Positions 46,445-54,967 of a DNA stretch of 64,000 nt are shown piece after piece. Position 1 is the stretch's first letter; every line of letters begins with the position of its first letter. The position numbers and the translations under genes were made by a program. The notes beneath the pieces were generated by a model. It was not told the origin of the DNA. It ran no database searches and was given only the letters and a program-made list of their open reading frames with translations. Source of the DNA: Methanobacteriota archaeon (GTDB lineage Archaea > Thermoplasmatota > Poseidoniia > Poseidoniales > Poseidoniaceae); NCBI GenBank assembly GCA_002718195.1, contig PBDU01000010.1, positions 62,001-126,000 on the forward strand, in the 5' to 3' direction.

Positions 46445-48496
46445 TTATTCTTCTTCAGTGGAAGCAGATTCCTGCTTCTTTTCTGAAACTTGGATGTTCA
46501 TATCAGTTCTAATTAGGGCAAGTTTGATGTCCAATTCTGGAAGGTCAATATCTCCATCACCATTGATGTCGACTGCTTTGATTAATCTTGAAAGATCCCA
46601 AGGTGGAAGGTTAGCGATGTTGGATTTCTTCAATGCTTTTTGTAACTCAAATCCGTCGATGGAACCTGAGTCATCTAAGTCAATTGATTTGAAAAATTCA
46701 AAGATAGACATTCCTTCATCAGCAAGGTACTGAGTGAGTTGTACCAGCTCTTCTGGATGGTCTTTGTCCTCAGGGAATTCGGTGACTTCATCATTGTGTA
46801 AAGAAGCGCTGACCTCGATTACTGAAGAGCCCCCAGATGCGGTTCCAGAATCACCAATCACGAGTTGAGTATCAAGTCCAACTCCTCTTGATAGCAGGTG
46901 GCGGATTGAGGTAACGCCCTCGTTGAGATTGTAAGAGGAAATGTCAGTGCTTGCGTCTTCGATTGAAGACATGTCAGCACCAGAAAAACCGGTTCTAACA
47001 ATCGAATTCAAAGCCATAATAGCGCCAATTGGGACTCCGTAAAACATGAATGCTCCGACTAAATCAAAGGTTCCAATTTGACCTGTAGCAAGTGCTAGGG
47101 CTGATTCCTTGTCAGTTTGTCCTAGGTTTTGTAGCGAGTTTAGTGCATCGATAACAATTAGGTCACCAAGAGCAGACATTGTTAGCGCAAGGGCTGAGAA
47201 GAATCCTCCGATTGAGAGCAAAGCAATGCTTGCTCTTGCACTTCCTTCGTTAAATATCTGCTTCTTAGCAGCCATTGGATAAGTGTGGAAGGCTGCTGCC
47301 AGACCAACTAAGCCGCCAACTGTAAACATGAATGAACTGTCGATTGAAGAAGACATTGTGCTCAAATCACCAGTTCCGATCATCACATCCATTGCTCCAA
47401 AGTAAGCACCAATAGCGAATACAGGCATCAAGACTAGAGCCATTACTCCCGCAGTGGCACCAGGGCTTTTCGCAACACCTGAGAAATTCTGACCGGCTGT
47501 GGATAGAAGGTTTGCAGATGTTGCAAGAATTGGAATCAGGCTGATGGTCATCAGAATAGCAGCAAGGTTCTCCAGTGTGTATGTTGATTCAATCGCTTGT
47601 GCATAGAATGGTGGGACGGTGACGAATAATAACAGAATAGAGACTGTTGTCAGAGAACCAGACCAAATTGGTCTTCCGGTTGAACTTGGGATAATGAAAT
47701 ACAGATTAGCAAAAATTAACCCAAGAGGTAGCCATGTTTCCATAGCAACGTCTGCAAAGAATGTTACCTGGGTGTTGGATGATAATTCACCAACAAGGAC
47801 TGCCAAAGGAGCGTGTGTCATGATTACAACACTCAAAAGAGTGAATCTACCTGTTGCTGTGATAGGGGCATCACCACGGTCTGCTGTTGTTACTAGGATG
47901 TTGACAATTAGAGATCCACCTACGAGAGTATAAACTAGAACATCTCCAACGACCAAAACCATTGTGCTAACTAGGTCCGCATCCAAACTAAACAGTTTAC
48001 CAAATGATGGAATTAATAGTCCCGCAAGTGTAAGTAGAGTAAACAAGAAAGCCATCAGTGATGCATTTGCTTCGCTTCCTAATTTTGTTGAGTGGCTCTT
48101 AGCCAATCCGATTAAAGCGCCTCCAATGAGCATAGCAAGTACACCAGAATGTAGTGTGACAGATGTGTATCTAGCAAGTCCAGAGCCATCCTCATACGAC
48201 CATCCAAGGCTAGCAAGAGAGTCTAGAGCGGTTGGGTCGTAATTGTGGAAAATTTGCAAGAATCCACCGATAGCGGCTGCAATAAACCAGAGAAGACCTA
48301 TTCCAATCCAAGTTCTTCCACCACTTCCTTGTTTTTCCTCAAACAAGTCTACAGCACCCGCAGGAGCCTTGTTTAGTAACCAGTTTCCAACATCTTTGAG
48401 TGGAGCGCCCAAGTTCCCAACGCCGTTAGTGGAGTAGTGGGAAAAGGCGAGTAAAAGACCAACGAATAATATTCCAACGATTATTATTGACTGCAT
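46445..48496 (-). CDS. Heme-copper-oxidase-like membrane subunit lacking metal ligands, with two EF-hands
   Basis: A 683-residue integral membrane protein with about 13-14 helices. Its order of motifs resembles CcoN/NorB (cbb3 oxidase or NO reductase subunit I): TLHSGVLAMLIGGALIG (helix 2, H116, as in CcoN LHTNAVIFAFGG), FIIPSSTGRPIWSGSL (CcoN FVPKQAGRPVYSYRL), and AAFHTYPMAAKKQIF (CcoN AIYHMIPRLFGREQ). By my by-eye alignment, every histidine that binds copper B or the catalytic heme is replaced: GHN near 250, HH near 296 (now PPFYAQ), HVH near 384 (now SID). Only the helix-2 histidine stays. A soluble tail carries two complete EF-hand loops, 606-617 (DLDDSGSIDGFE) and 643-654 (DINGDGDIDLPE). 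GGAGGTG precedes ATG 48496. Most likely a non-catalytic, calcium-responsive paralogue. Confidence 0.68.
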   Translation of the reverse strand: MQSIIIVGILFVGLLLAFSHYSTNGVGNLGAPLKDVGNWLLNKAPAGAVDLFEEKQGSGGRTWIGIGLLWFIAAAIGGFLQIFHNYDPTALDSLASLGWSYEDGSGLARYTSVTLHSGVLAMLIGGALIGLAKSHSTKLGSEANASLMAFLFTLLTLAGLLIPSFGKLFSLDADLVSTMVLVVGDVLVYTLVGGSLIVNILVTTADRGDAPITATGRFTLLSVVIMTHAPLAVLVGELSSNTQVTFFADVAMETWLPLGLIFANLYFIIPSSTGRPIWSGSLTTVSILLLFVTVPPFYAQAIESTYTLENLAAILMTISLIPILATSANLLSTAGQNFSGVAKSPGATAGVMALVLMPVFAIGAYFGAMDVMIGTGDLSTMSSSIDSSFMFTVGGLVGLAAAFHTYPMAAKKQIFNEGSARASIALLSIGGFFSALALTMSALGDLIVIDALNSLQNLGQTDKESALALATGQIGTFDLVGAFMFYGVPIGAIMALNSIVRTGFSGADMSSIEDASTDISSYNLNEGVTSIRHLLSRGVGLDTQLVIGDSGTASGGSSVIEVSASLHNDEVTEFPEDKDHPEELVQLTQYLADEGMSIFEFFKSIDLDDSGSIDGFELQKALKKSNIANLPPWDLSRLIKAVDINGDGDIDLPELDIKLALIRTDMNIQVSEKKQESASTEEE

Positions 48497-48509
48497 TAAT
48501 CACACCTCC

Positions 48510-48782
48510 TCAATCTGACAGGACCTCACTAATTACAGTCGTAGCAACATAACCAAGACCAATCAAGATGCCCATGAGATAATACAAAATTCCACCACTG
48601 CCAAAGTTACCAAGCATTGGAACAATATCTCCCAGAACAGGGAATGAATCCCAGCCGAACACGGTATTATATAGTGCAAGTAATCCTAAAAGACCAACGA
48701 AAAAGAGTACAGAGATGACTCTTGAGTTTGCTGGCTCCCCATCCCCAGTAGTTGCTTCAGGAACTAAATTTGTTGTCGACAC
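48510..48782 (-). CDS. Small two-helix membrane protein, likely partner of the oxidase-like subunit
   Basis: A 90-residue protein starting at GTG 48782. Helices lie at about residues 22-42 (VISVLFFVGLLGLLALYNTV) and 65-85 (GILYYLMGILIGLGYVATTV), with short soluble ends. It is encoded 13 bp upstream of the oxidase-like gene on the same strand, so it is probably a dedicated small subunit. No known oxidase accessory subunit (CcoO, CcoP, NorC) resembles it. Confidence 0.65.
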   Translation of the reverse strand: MSTTNLVPEATTGDGEPANSRVISVLFFVGLLGLLALYNTVFGWDSFPVLGDIVPMLGNFGSGGILYYLMGILIGLGYVATTVISEVLSD

Positions 48783-48895
48783 TAAAAATCACCATAGTTG
48801 CCACTAATGGGCTATCTAGGTCCACAAGAAACGCGGTCATAAACGTTCACCACTCAAACTGTCGAGGGATAGAAAAAATGCAGATAAAATTCCAA

Positions 48896-50059
48896 TCATG
48901 CAGAGCGCAATACTTTGGCTCTGTCACCTCTTCTTGGTAGTGATATTCCAAGGGGAGTTGGAAGACACCTTTCCAATGAAATTTCTTCTCGCCAAGTCTG
49001 CTTGCAAGAACAATCAATGCCCTCAAATTCGAGAAGATCCCCTGACACAGCATAGCGCTCAATTGCAGCAACGACTTCTGAATCGCAACTACCGCAATTG
49101 TGTGAACCTCTGATCTTGCCTCCAGCAGTAGGATGAACTATCAGTCTCGAAACTTGATCTTCATCACCATTGGTTCCTCCATCTGGATGGATGATATCGT
49201 GTGCCTTGTGTATCATTTCAACCAAAGACCACAACCAAGGAGGCCTATACTGCCTATCATTGTGCAATCTATCGATGATTGTGCCCCTTTGAATATTCAT
49301 TGGGTTAACCGATATTTCATCGCTCGATTCAGCTACTGCTGATATCCATTCTACAATGTGGTCAAGAGCATCTGCTTCACTCATGAACGGAGGTTTGAAC
49401 ATTAGATATGTCTTGACCCTGATGTCAAATTTCTGCAAATTTTTAACCGCTCTATCAAATGATTTTGTAGTAAATCCCTTATTGACGTGGAATTTCAAAA
49501 CTTCATCATCATAGGCTTCTAGGCCGATTGCAACAGTGAATTTTGGATTGATGCTGGTTGCCCATTGTAGTTTTTCTTCTGTCAATTGCTCGCACCTTGA
49601 TTCTACAATCAACTCTTTTCCAAGTTCGTGGCATTCTGAAAGAACTGTTTGTTGGAATTCGACTGGGATTTCTCTGTCCTCGAGTAGGGACCCAGATGTG
49701 TAAACTTTGACCATGTCCATGCCCTCGAAATTGTTCAATTTCTTTTTTGCATGTTCCCATTGAGCGTGAAGATTTTCATTTGTTACATCGTCTCTTGTGT
49801 CGTTGAAGTATCCACAAAATGTGCATCCGCTCGACCACCACCAATGACATCCTTTCGTTCGAAGAATGACAGTAGCAGCCGTACAAGGCTTGCCATCAGA
49901 GGTCATTTCAGGAGTGTAGTAAACCGTTGCTGGAAGGTTTCCATCCCAGGATTGTTGTTTCTCAATAGCCCAAGGCGTATTTGCTGGGGCTTTGACTAAA
50001 TCGTGAATTTTGGCACCTTTCTGAATTTCTCCAGTCATAGCCAATTTTCGGACTGTCAT
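48896..50059 (-). CDS. RaSEA-like archaeosine radical SAM protein
   Basis: A 387-residue radical-SAM enzyme. The Fe-S-cluster cysteines have the spacing C-x7-C-x2-C (GCHWWWSSGCTFCGY), seen in the Elp3-related RaSEA family rather than the usual C-x3-C-x2-C. Other family marks are VKVYTSGSLLEDREIP, SRCEQLTEEKL, IGLEAYDDEVL and a C-terminal cysteine group (HNCGSCDSE; DCSCKQTW). RaSEA acts with ArcS to convert the lysine-modified preQ0 at position 15 of archaeal tRNA to archaeosine. ArcS and TGT are not in the window. GAGGG lies 6 nt upstream of ATG 50059. Confidence 0.85.
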   Translation of the reverse strand: MTVRKLAMTGEIQKGAKIHDLVKAPANTPWAIEKQQSWDGNLPATVYYTPEMTSDGKPCTAATVILRTKGCHWWWSSGCTFCGYFNDTRDDVTNENLHAQWEHAKKKLNNFEGMDMVKVYTSGSLLEDREIPVEFQQTVLSECHELGKELIVESRCEQLTEEKLQWATSINPKFTVAIGLEAYDDEVLKFHVNKGFTTKSFDRAVKNLQKFDIRVKTYLMFKPPFMSEADALDHIVEWISAVAESSDEISVNPMNIQRGTIIDRLHNDRQYRPPWLWSLVEMIHKAHDIIHPDGGTNGDEDQVSRLIVHPTAGGKIRGSHNCGSCDSEVVAAIERYAVSGDLLEFEGIDCSCKQTWREEISLERCLPTPLGISLPRRGDRAKVLRSA

Positions 50060-50137
50060 AGAATCCCTCTAATCCAATCCAGTAGACATTTAGGTTTGAA
50101 CCCTGCCCCCAAGCAAATTATCCTTGTAAGAGTTGTA

Positions 50138-51520
50138 TCAAAGGAAGTACATCAGTAGCGGGACACCAGTAATTGCAATCATGCATAATGATGGAAGGAG
50201 AGCAGCAATACCACTTTCCATTTCCTGTAAAGCCAATAATTCAGTGCCTCTGTGAACAGTTACTGCATGTCCGATTGAGTTTCCTTTCTTACCCAATTCA
50301 AGCAATGCATAGGCTTGAGTCCTGTCAACATTCTCTGACTCCAAGCTTGCATTATCACGTGGAGACGCGTATCCTGACAAAAATAATGGGTCACCCATTG
50401 ACCATCCTGTTCCGTACCATACGTGTTTTGCTTGAAGATTCCTGACTTCACCACTGGGTCTTCTTCCTCTCCACAATGAATCATCATGTCTATCCCATTC
50501 TCTTACCTTTCTGCCACCAGATAAAACCCCGGCTTGAATTGCCATCCCACCAGTTCCATCGTGAACTAGCATAGGCCATTCACCTGAGTTTCTTCTTTGC
50601 CTGTCATAAGAAGAGCGAGATTCCCATCTACCACCCGTCACATTGCCTTCCTCATCCTTTGTTTCTACGTATTCTTCCCAACTAAATGCATGTCCATATT
50701 CCCAATACCAAGCGCCCATCCCAAACAATTGCTTTGAAGGATCGTTATCTACATTGATTGTTGGAGGCCATGATGTTCTTGGTCTAATTTGTCCGAATAC
50801 CTCTAATTTTCCAACGGCAGCAGAGCGTATCTTAGATGTTGGTAAATCTGTTATTGCTCGCCATTTCCTTACCTTGCTATACCTAAAAATGAATGCTATA
50901 AGCCCTACTGCCAAAATGAATACCAGTCCATCTGTGTTTTGTGTTACTTGGAAAACTAAAACTCCACTTATGGCAAGAAGAAGGCTCTTTGTTAGATTAA
51001 TCAATGCTCTAACCGTGAATGTTGCTGGTACAGCTGTCCCTGTTTTTGTGGGGTGGTCAAGCAATAGCCCACTATCATCCTCTTTGTAAGGCTCCTCCAT
51101 GTGCCATTGTTTTATTTTGGGCGGACTTATGAGCCATCCTTCGTCTACTGTTCCCTTCGATGATTCTGTCTTCTCTCCGTTTGGACCAGCACGGAAAGAG
51201 ACTGTTTTTGCTTTCAATGTTGTTTCTCTTAACTTTCTAATTGCCATTTCGATTCCTGTTGGAAAGCAAAAGGAAATTAAGGCTCCCAAAAAATAAAACG
51301 GATAACTGAATAGTATTATCCCTGCGATAAGTGATTCTATACTGCCATCAAAAAACGCAAATATCGTAAAGAAAGAGGCTACTACGCTTAATCCAATCCC
51401 AACTGCAATTCCAACCCAATCTTTGCCTTTGGGCATTACAAAATGAAAGAATCGAGGATGATTCACGGGAGCGAGAGCCTCCCGAATTATTTCCATCTCA
51501 GCCGCTGCCTTACCTGCCAT
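50138..51520 (-). CDS. GIDE-like domain membrane protein, paralogue 1
   Basis: A 460-residue protein. Two membrane helices near residues 33-70 precede a soluble part, another pair lies near residues 175-215, and a final helix (GIAALLPSLCMIAITGVPLL) ends the protein. The central region resembles the GIDE/MULAN domain: KIRSAAVGKLEVFGQIRPR, W-Y-W-E-Y and a beta strand M-L-V-H-D-G-T-G-G-M-A-I. No RING finger is present, as expected in prokaryotes. The adjacent gene encodes a close paralogue. The family is widespread but functionally obscure; a structural or membrane-organising role is a guess. Confidence 0.68.
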   Translation of the reverse strand: MAGKAAAEMEIIREALAPVNHPRFFHFVMPKGKDWVGIAVGIGLSVVASFFTIFAFFDGSIESLIAGIILFSYPFYFLGALISFCFPTGIEMAIRKLRETTLKAKTVSFRAGPNGEKTESSKGTVDEGWLISPPKIKQWHMEEPYKEDDSGLLLDHPTKTGTAVPATFTVRALINLTKSLLLAISGVLVFQVTQNTDGLVFILAVGLIAFIFRYSKVRKWRAITDLPTSKIRSAAVGKLEVFGQIRPRTSWPPTINVDNDPSKQLFGMGAWYWEYGHAFSWEEYVETKDEEGNVTGGRWESRSSYDRQRRNSGEWPMLVHDGTGGMAIQAGVLSGGRKVREWDRHDDSLWRGRRPSGEVRNLQAKHVWYGTGWSMGDPLFLSGYASPRDNASLESENVDRTQAYALLELGKKGNSIGHAVTVHRGTELLALQEMESGIAALLPSLCMIAITGVPLLMYFL

Positions 51521-51612
51521 TAAGCATTAGAAAGCAGGGGCGTGGATAACAGTTCCTACGAACCTAGTGATTCAGTGAATGGTTACCGGAAACTCACCAT
51601 TTACGACACCTA

Positions 51613-53025
51613 TCATAACAACGACTGGAGAAGAGGAATTCCGGTAATTAAAATCATACAAAATGATGGCAATAAGGATGCTAGTCCACTCTCCATGTGC
51701 TGCAAGACAAGTAATTCCCCTCCTCTTTTTACCTCCACAGCATGACCTATTGAATTCCCTTCTATGCCTATTTCGAGCAATGCTGAGGCTTCATTACGAT
51801 CGACATTCTCTGCCTCTAAACTTGCATAATCTCGCGGAGAAGCATAGCCTGATACGAATAACGGCTCACCTACAGGCCAACCACTTCCCATCCAGAAGTG
51901 CTCTGCTTTTGCGTTTCTAATGTGATCCCCATGTGGCTTTCTGCCCTCCCATAATGATTCATCTGGAACTGACCAACTTTTGATTGCCCTTCCACCTGAT
52001 AGTAGTCCCTCTTGTAATGCAATCCCTGAAGTCCCATCATGGACCATGATTGGCCATTTGCCCGAATTTTCTCTAATAGGTGTTTTACTGCGTCGAGGTT
52101 CCCACTTACCACCGATTACGTTACCTTCATCATCAGTTTCATCTACCCATTCATCCCAACTGAAAGAATGTGAGTACTCCCAAGACCAAATTCCCATCCC
52201 AAACAATTCCTTAGAAGGGTCATTATCAACAATAATAGTTGGTGGCCAAGATTTTCTCGGTCTAAGTTGCCCAAAGACCTCTAATCTTCCAATGGCAGCT
52301 CCCCTTATCATTGATGTTGGTAAATCAACTATTTTTCGCCATTTCATTACACGATTATAATTGATTACTAGACCGAGAAAACCTAGTGCTAAAATGGGTA
52401 TTAATGCCATAGATTCATTTGTTTCAATAAATAACAAAACTCCAGCTATCGAAAGAAGGATATTCTTCAATAAGATGATAATTGACTTGGTTGTAAACAA
52501 TGCCGGAATCGGAGTACCTAGATTCATCGGATGTTCTGCCAATAATCCTCTGTCATCCTCTGCATATGGCTCATTCAAGTGCCAATGCTTTATCTGAGGG
52601 GGTTTTACTAACCATCCTTCACCCTCTTTTCCTTGTGATGGTTCTGTCTTTTCGCCATTTGGACCTACGCCATATGACACAGTAATTCCACTCATTTTTT
52701 GGCCAGATAGTGTTTTGATAGCCCTACCAATTCCTGTCGGAAAAGAATACGCTATCAAAATACCGAATATAAAAAAGAAGTAACTGAAAATATTTAGTGA
52801 GATAATCAAATCCTCGCGAGTATAAACATCAGTAAACGACATGATTGAAAGGATAATGCTGAAAAATAATCCTACTACAATACCCATCCATTCAGTACCT
52901 TTTGGTCTTTCAAAATGAAAAAATCTGTTTGCTAGAACAGGGCTGAGTGCTTCTCGAATTCTTTCAATCTCGGATAAGTCACTTCTTGCCGTCATTGATT
53001 CATCAATAAGCATATTTCTTCTCAT
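51613..53025 (-). CDS. GIDE-like domain membrane protein, paralogue 2
   Basis: A 470-residue paralogue of the neighbour downstream. Shared landmarks include RFFHFERPKGTEWMGIVVG, RLEVFGQLRPRKSWPPTIIV, WSWEYSHSFSWDEWV, WPIMVHDGTSGIALQ and a C-terminal anchor ending in G-I-P-L-L. Order and spacing of all blocks match, so this is a tandem duplication. The start at ATG 53025 sits about 30 nt below an A/T-rich TATA-like stretch; ATG 52995 aligns better with the first paralogue's N-terminus. Confidence 0.68.
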   Translation of the reverse strand: MRRNMLIDESMTARSDLSEIERIREALSPVLANRFFHFERPKGTEWMGIVVGLFFSIILSIMSFTDVYTREDLIISLNIFSYFFFIFGILIAYSFPTGIGRAIKTLSGQKMSGITVSYGVGPNGEKTEPSQGKEGEGWLVKPPQIKHWHLNEPYAEDDRGLLAEHPMNLGTPIPALFTTKSIIILLKNILLSIAGVLLFIETNESMALIPILALGFLGLVINYNRVMKWRKIVDLPTSMIRGAAIGRLEVFGQLRPRKSWPPTIIVDNDPSKELFGMGIWSWEYSHSFSWDEWVDETDDEGNVIGGKWEPRRSKTPIRENSGKWPIMVHDGTSGIALQEGLLSGGRAIKSWSVPDESLWEGRKPHGDHIRNAKAEHFWMGSGWPVGEPLFVSGYASPRDYASLEAENVDRNEASALLEIGIEGNSIGHAVEVKRGGELLVLQHMESGLASLLPSFCMILITGIPLLQSLL

Positions 53026-53086
53026 TTGATTTTTGCATAATGAGTAGAAAAAAAATATTTTCTATATCTCTGGAGATTATGCAGGA

Positions 53087-54136
53087 TTAAGCCAGTGAAG
53101 CCTCGAAGAAACCAACCATCCTCTGCTCATACTCATCTGTATGAGTCAACATCAACGTAATGTGGTTCAAGTTGAAATCCTCTCCATCTCCTCCACGCGG
53201 GAATGTAATACTCGAATCTTCAATCCAACAACCTGTATTTTCTGCTCCTGATGATTGGTTTAGAGCATTACAGAATTCTTCACCATGATGAACTTGTATT
53301 CTCGAATCTTGAGCACCATGTACAACGTAAATGCTCTTGCCTTCGATATTTTCAACTGCATCAATTGGATCATACTTCACCAAATTCTCACCTGAGTTGA
53401 TGATTCCAGCAATTATTCCAGCCTGTTTCAAGAATGCCGGATAACCAAGATTCTCGAGTTCTTCAGAGATGATATCGCCCATATTCGAGAAAGGAGAGTC
53501 TAGCCATGCTGCTTGAATACCGTGTTGAGAGAATGCTATTCCAGATGTGCCGGCCCCCATTGAGGCGCCAAAGATACCTATTTTCTCTGCATCAACTCCT
53601 CTCTCATTGACTAGATAGTCATGGACCCCAACCATATCTCGCCATTCCTTTTGTCCAGCCGAAACCTGATTATCTTCAATTGTGCTCTTCCAGTGGTCGC
53701 GCATATCCATTAACACGACGTTGAAATCCGCTTTGACTAGCATTCCAGCAGGGAGTAAAACCTCATGATTAGCCTTACAAGACCTAATTCCGTGTACTAG
53801 AATCACCCAAGGTCTAGAAGAATTTGTTTCTTTAATCCAAGTTGAAATCATAATGTCCTCTTCCTCTAAATCTATGCTTACATTTTCATAGCCATCGAAA
53901 TAAAATTGGGATAGGTTCTGGGCTGTTTCACTCATATTTTCAGCCCCAACTTCAGAAATCTTAGTTCCATATCCATTTATTGTAAACTCTGTTGGTAGGT
54001 TGTCTTTGTGACTGTTGCATTCGATATTTGTTCCAGTTGCACTCTTGTAGACCTGAAGTCCGGCAAAGTAGTAACCGACTCCACTAATCAAAAATAATGC
54101 AACTACAGCATAAACTGATATTTTTTTCCAATTCAT
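53087..54136 (-). CDS. Membrane-anchored alpha/beta hydrolase
   Basis: A 349-residue hydrolase. An N-terminal membrane helix (VYAVVALFLISGVGYYFAGL) likely places the enzyme outside the cytoplasm. The catalytic elbow is IGIFGASMGAGTSG (Ser), the acid is likely the Asp in VVHGAQDSRIQVHHG, and the base the His in LNHITLMLTH. An oxyanion HG appears in WVILVHGIRSCK. The sequence is like the dienelactone-hydrolase/BAAT-like group with unknown substrate. Its start overlaps the stop of the upstream gene by 4 bp (ATGA), so they are translationally coupled. Confidence 0.83.
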   Translation of the reverse strand: MNWKKISVYAVVALFLISGVGYYFAGLQVYKSATGTNIECNSHKDNLPTEFTINGYGTKISEVGAENMSETAQNLSQFYFDGYENVSIDLEEEDIMISTWIKETNSSRPWVILVHGIRSCKANHEVLLPAGMLVKADFNVVLMDMRDHWKSTIEDNQVSAGQKEWRDMVGVHDYLVNERGVDAEKIGIFGASMGAGTSGIAFSQHGIQAAWLDSPFSNMGDIISEELENLGYPAFLKQAGIIAGIINSGENLVKYDPIDAVENIEGKSIYVVHGAQDSRIQVHHGEEFCNALNQSSGAENTGCWIEDSSITFPRGGDGEDFNLNHITLMLTHTDEYEQRMVGFFEASLA

Positions 54137-54957
54137 TCTTCTTCATCCCCATTCTTGTGAAATATTGAATCTAATCCTGCTTCGAGGATGTTTGAGGATT
54201 TTAAACTCGAAAGATTCCAACTCTTAGCAGGCACCCTAATATCAACCCACATGCGGTTCGAATGAACCAAACACAATTTATCACCTTGTTTAACTGAATC
54301 ATTCTCAAATACATAAGGGTCAAATGCCTCTGCTTTTGAGTGGATTAACATCTCAAATAAGCCTGAGTCTTCCGATTCTATTACCATTCTCAACCTTGCA
54401 CCATAGTCCGATTCAAGGACATTAAATTCAGATTTTTCACCTGTTTTTTTGGTTGGTAGGCGCAATTCCTGTGCGATTATTTTGCCGCTTATCGGAGAGA
54501 ATACTGTTCTCATATCCAAAAATGTCTTTCTTATTCTAATCCTGAATATTGCATTATTCTCAGCATCTTCTTTTGTCTGTTGACGCCACAAAAATTCAGT
54601 CGAGAAATCCAAATTCTTGGAATCATCAACAATCCAGTCTCCAGAGATTGGATCGATAATGTGATTTTCATCACCAAGTTGCTTTTTTGATGGCCTGTAG
54701 CCTACTAAAACTTGCTTTTGACTAATTTCTAAGGTGCCATCAATTGGTGTGTAAATTAGATTTTGATCGAATTTGATTTTCCTTTTCGGGTCCCTGTATG
54801 CATTTACCAATAAGCATCCTTGAAGAAGTAGACCTATTCCAATCAAGGTGGCAAACCCGTAAACATCGTCGACGAAGGATGAAATCAGAAGTATGAGAAC
54901 ACCAGCGATTATCGGAATAGCCACTCTTTTCTCGCTACCACTGGCGAGGAATTTCAT
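54133..54957 (-). CDS. Phosphatidylserine-decarboxylase-like membrane protein
   Basis: A 274-residue protein. Two N-terminal membrane helices are followed by AYRDPKRKIKFDQNLIYTP, which resembles the F-R-D-P-x-R-x-I-P and P-A-D-G motif order of archaeal-type phosphatidylserine decarboxylase (here TPIDGTLEI). The late beta-strands GDKLCLVHSNRMWVDIRVP align near the usual self-cleavage site but lack the Gly-Ser pair that forms the pyruvoyl group. It may therefore be an inactive or altered homologue, or a different lipid-binding protein. It sits between the EF-hand coiled-coil gene and the alpha/beta hydrolase gene in a tight operon. Confidence 0.6.
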   Translation of the reverse strand: MKFLASGSEKRVAIPIIAGVLILLISSFVDDVYGFATLIGIGLLLQGCLLVNAYRDPKRKIKFDQNLIYTPIDGTLEISQKQVLVGYRPSKKQLGDENHIIDPISGDWIVDDSKNLDFSTEFLWRQQTKEDAENNAIFRIRIRKTFLDMRTVFSPISGKIIAQELRLPTKKTGEKSEFNVLESDYGARLRMVIESEDSGLFEMLIHSKAEAFDPYVFENDSVKQGDKLCLVHSNRMWVDIRVPAKSWNLSSLKSSNILEAGLDSIFHKNGDEEE

Positions 54958-54967
54958 CGATTAGCCC

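Noticed and set aside
46445..48496. Functional cbb3 oxidase or NO reductase catalytic subunit
   Set aside because: The histidines for copper B and the catalytic heme are not found at the aligned positions, and no CcoO/CcoP or NorC genes are adjacent.
50138..53025. Transposon-related duplication
   Set aside because: The two genes are diverged paralogues with no terminal inverted repeats, target-site duplication or transposase.
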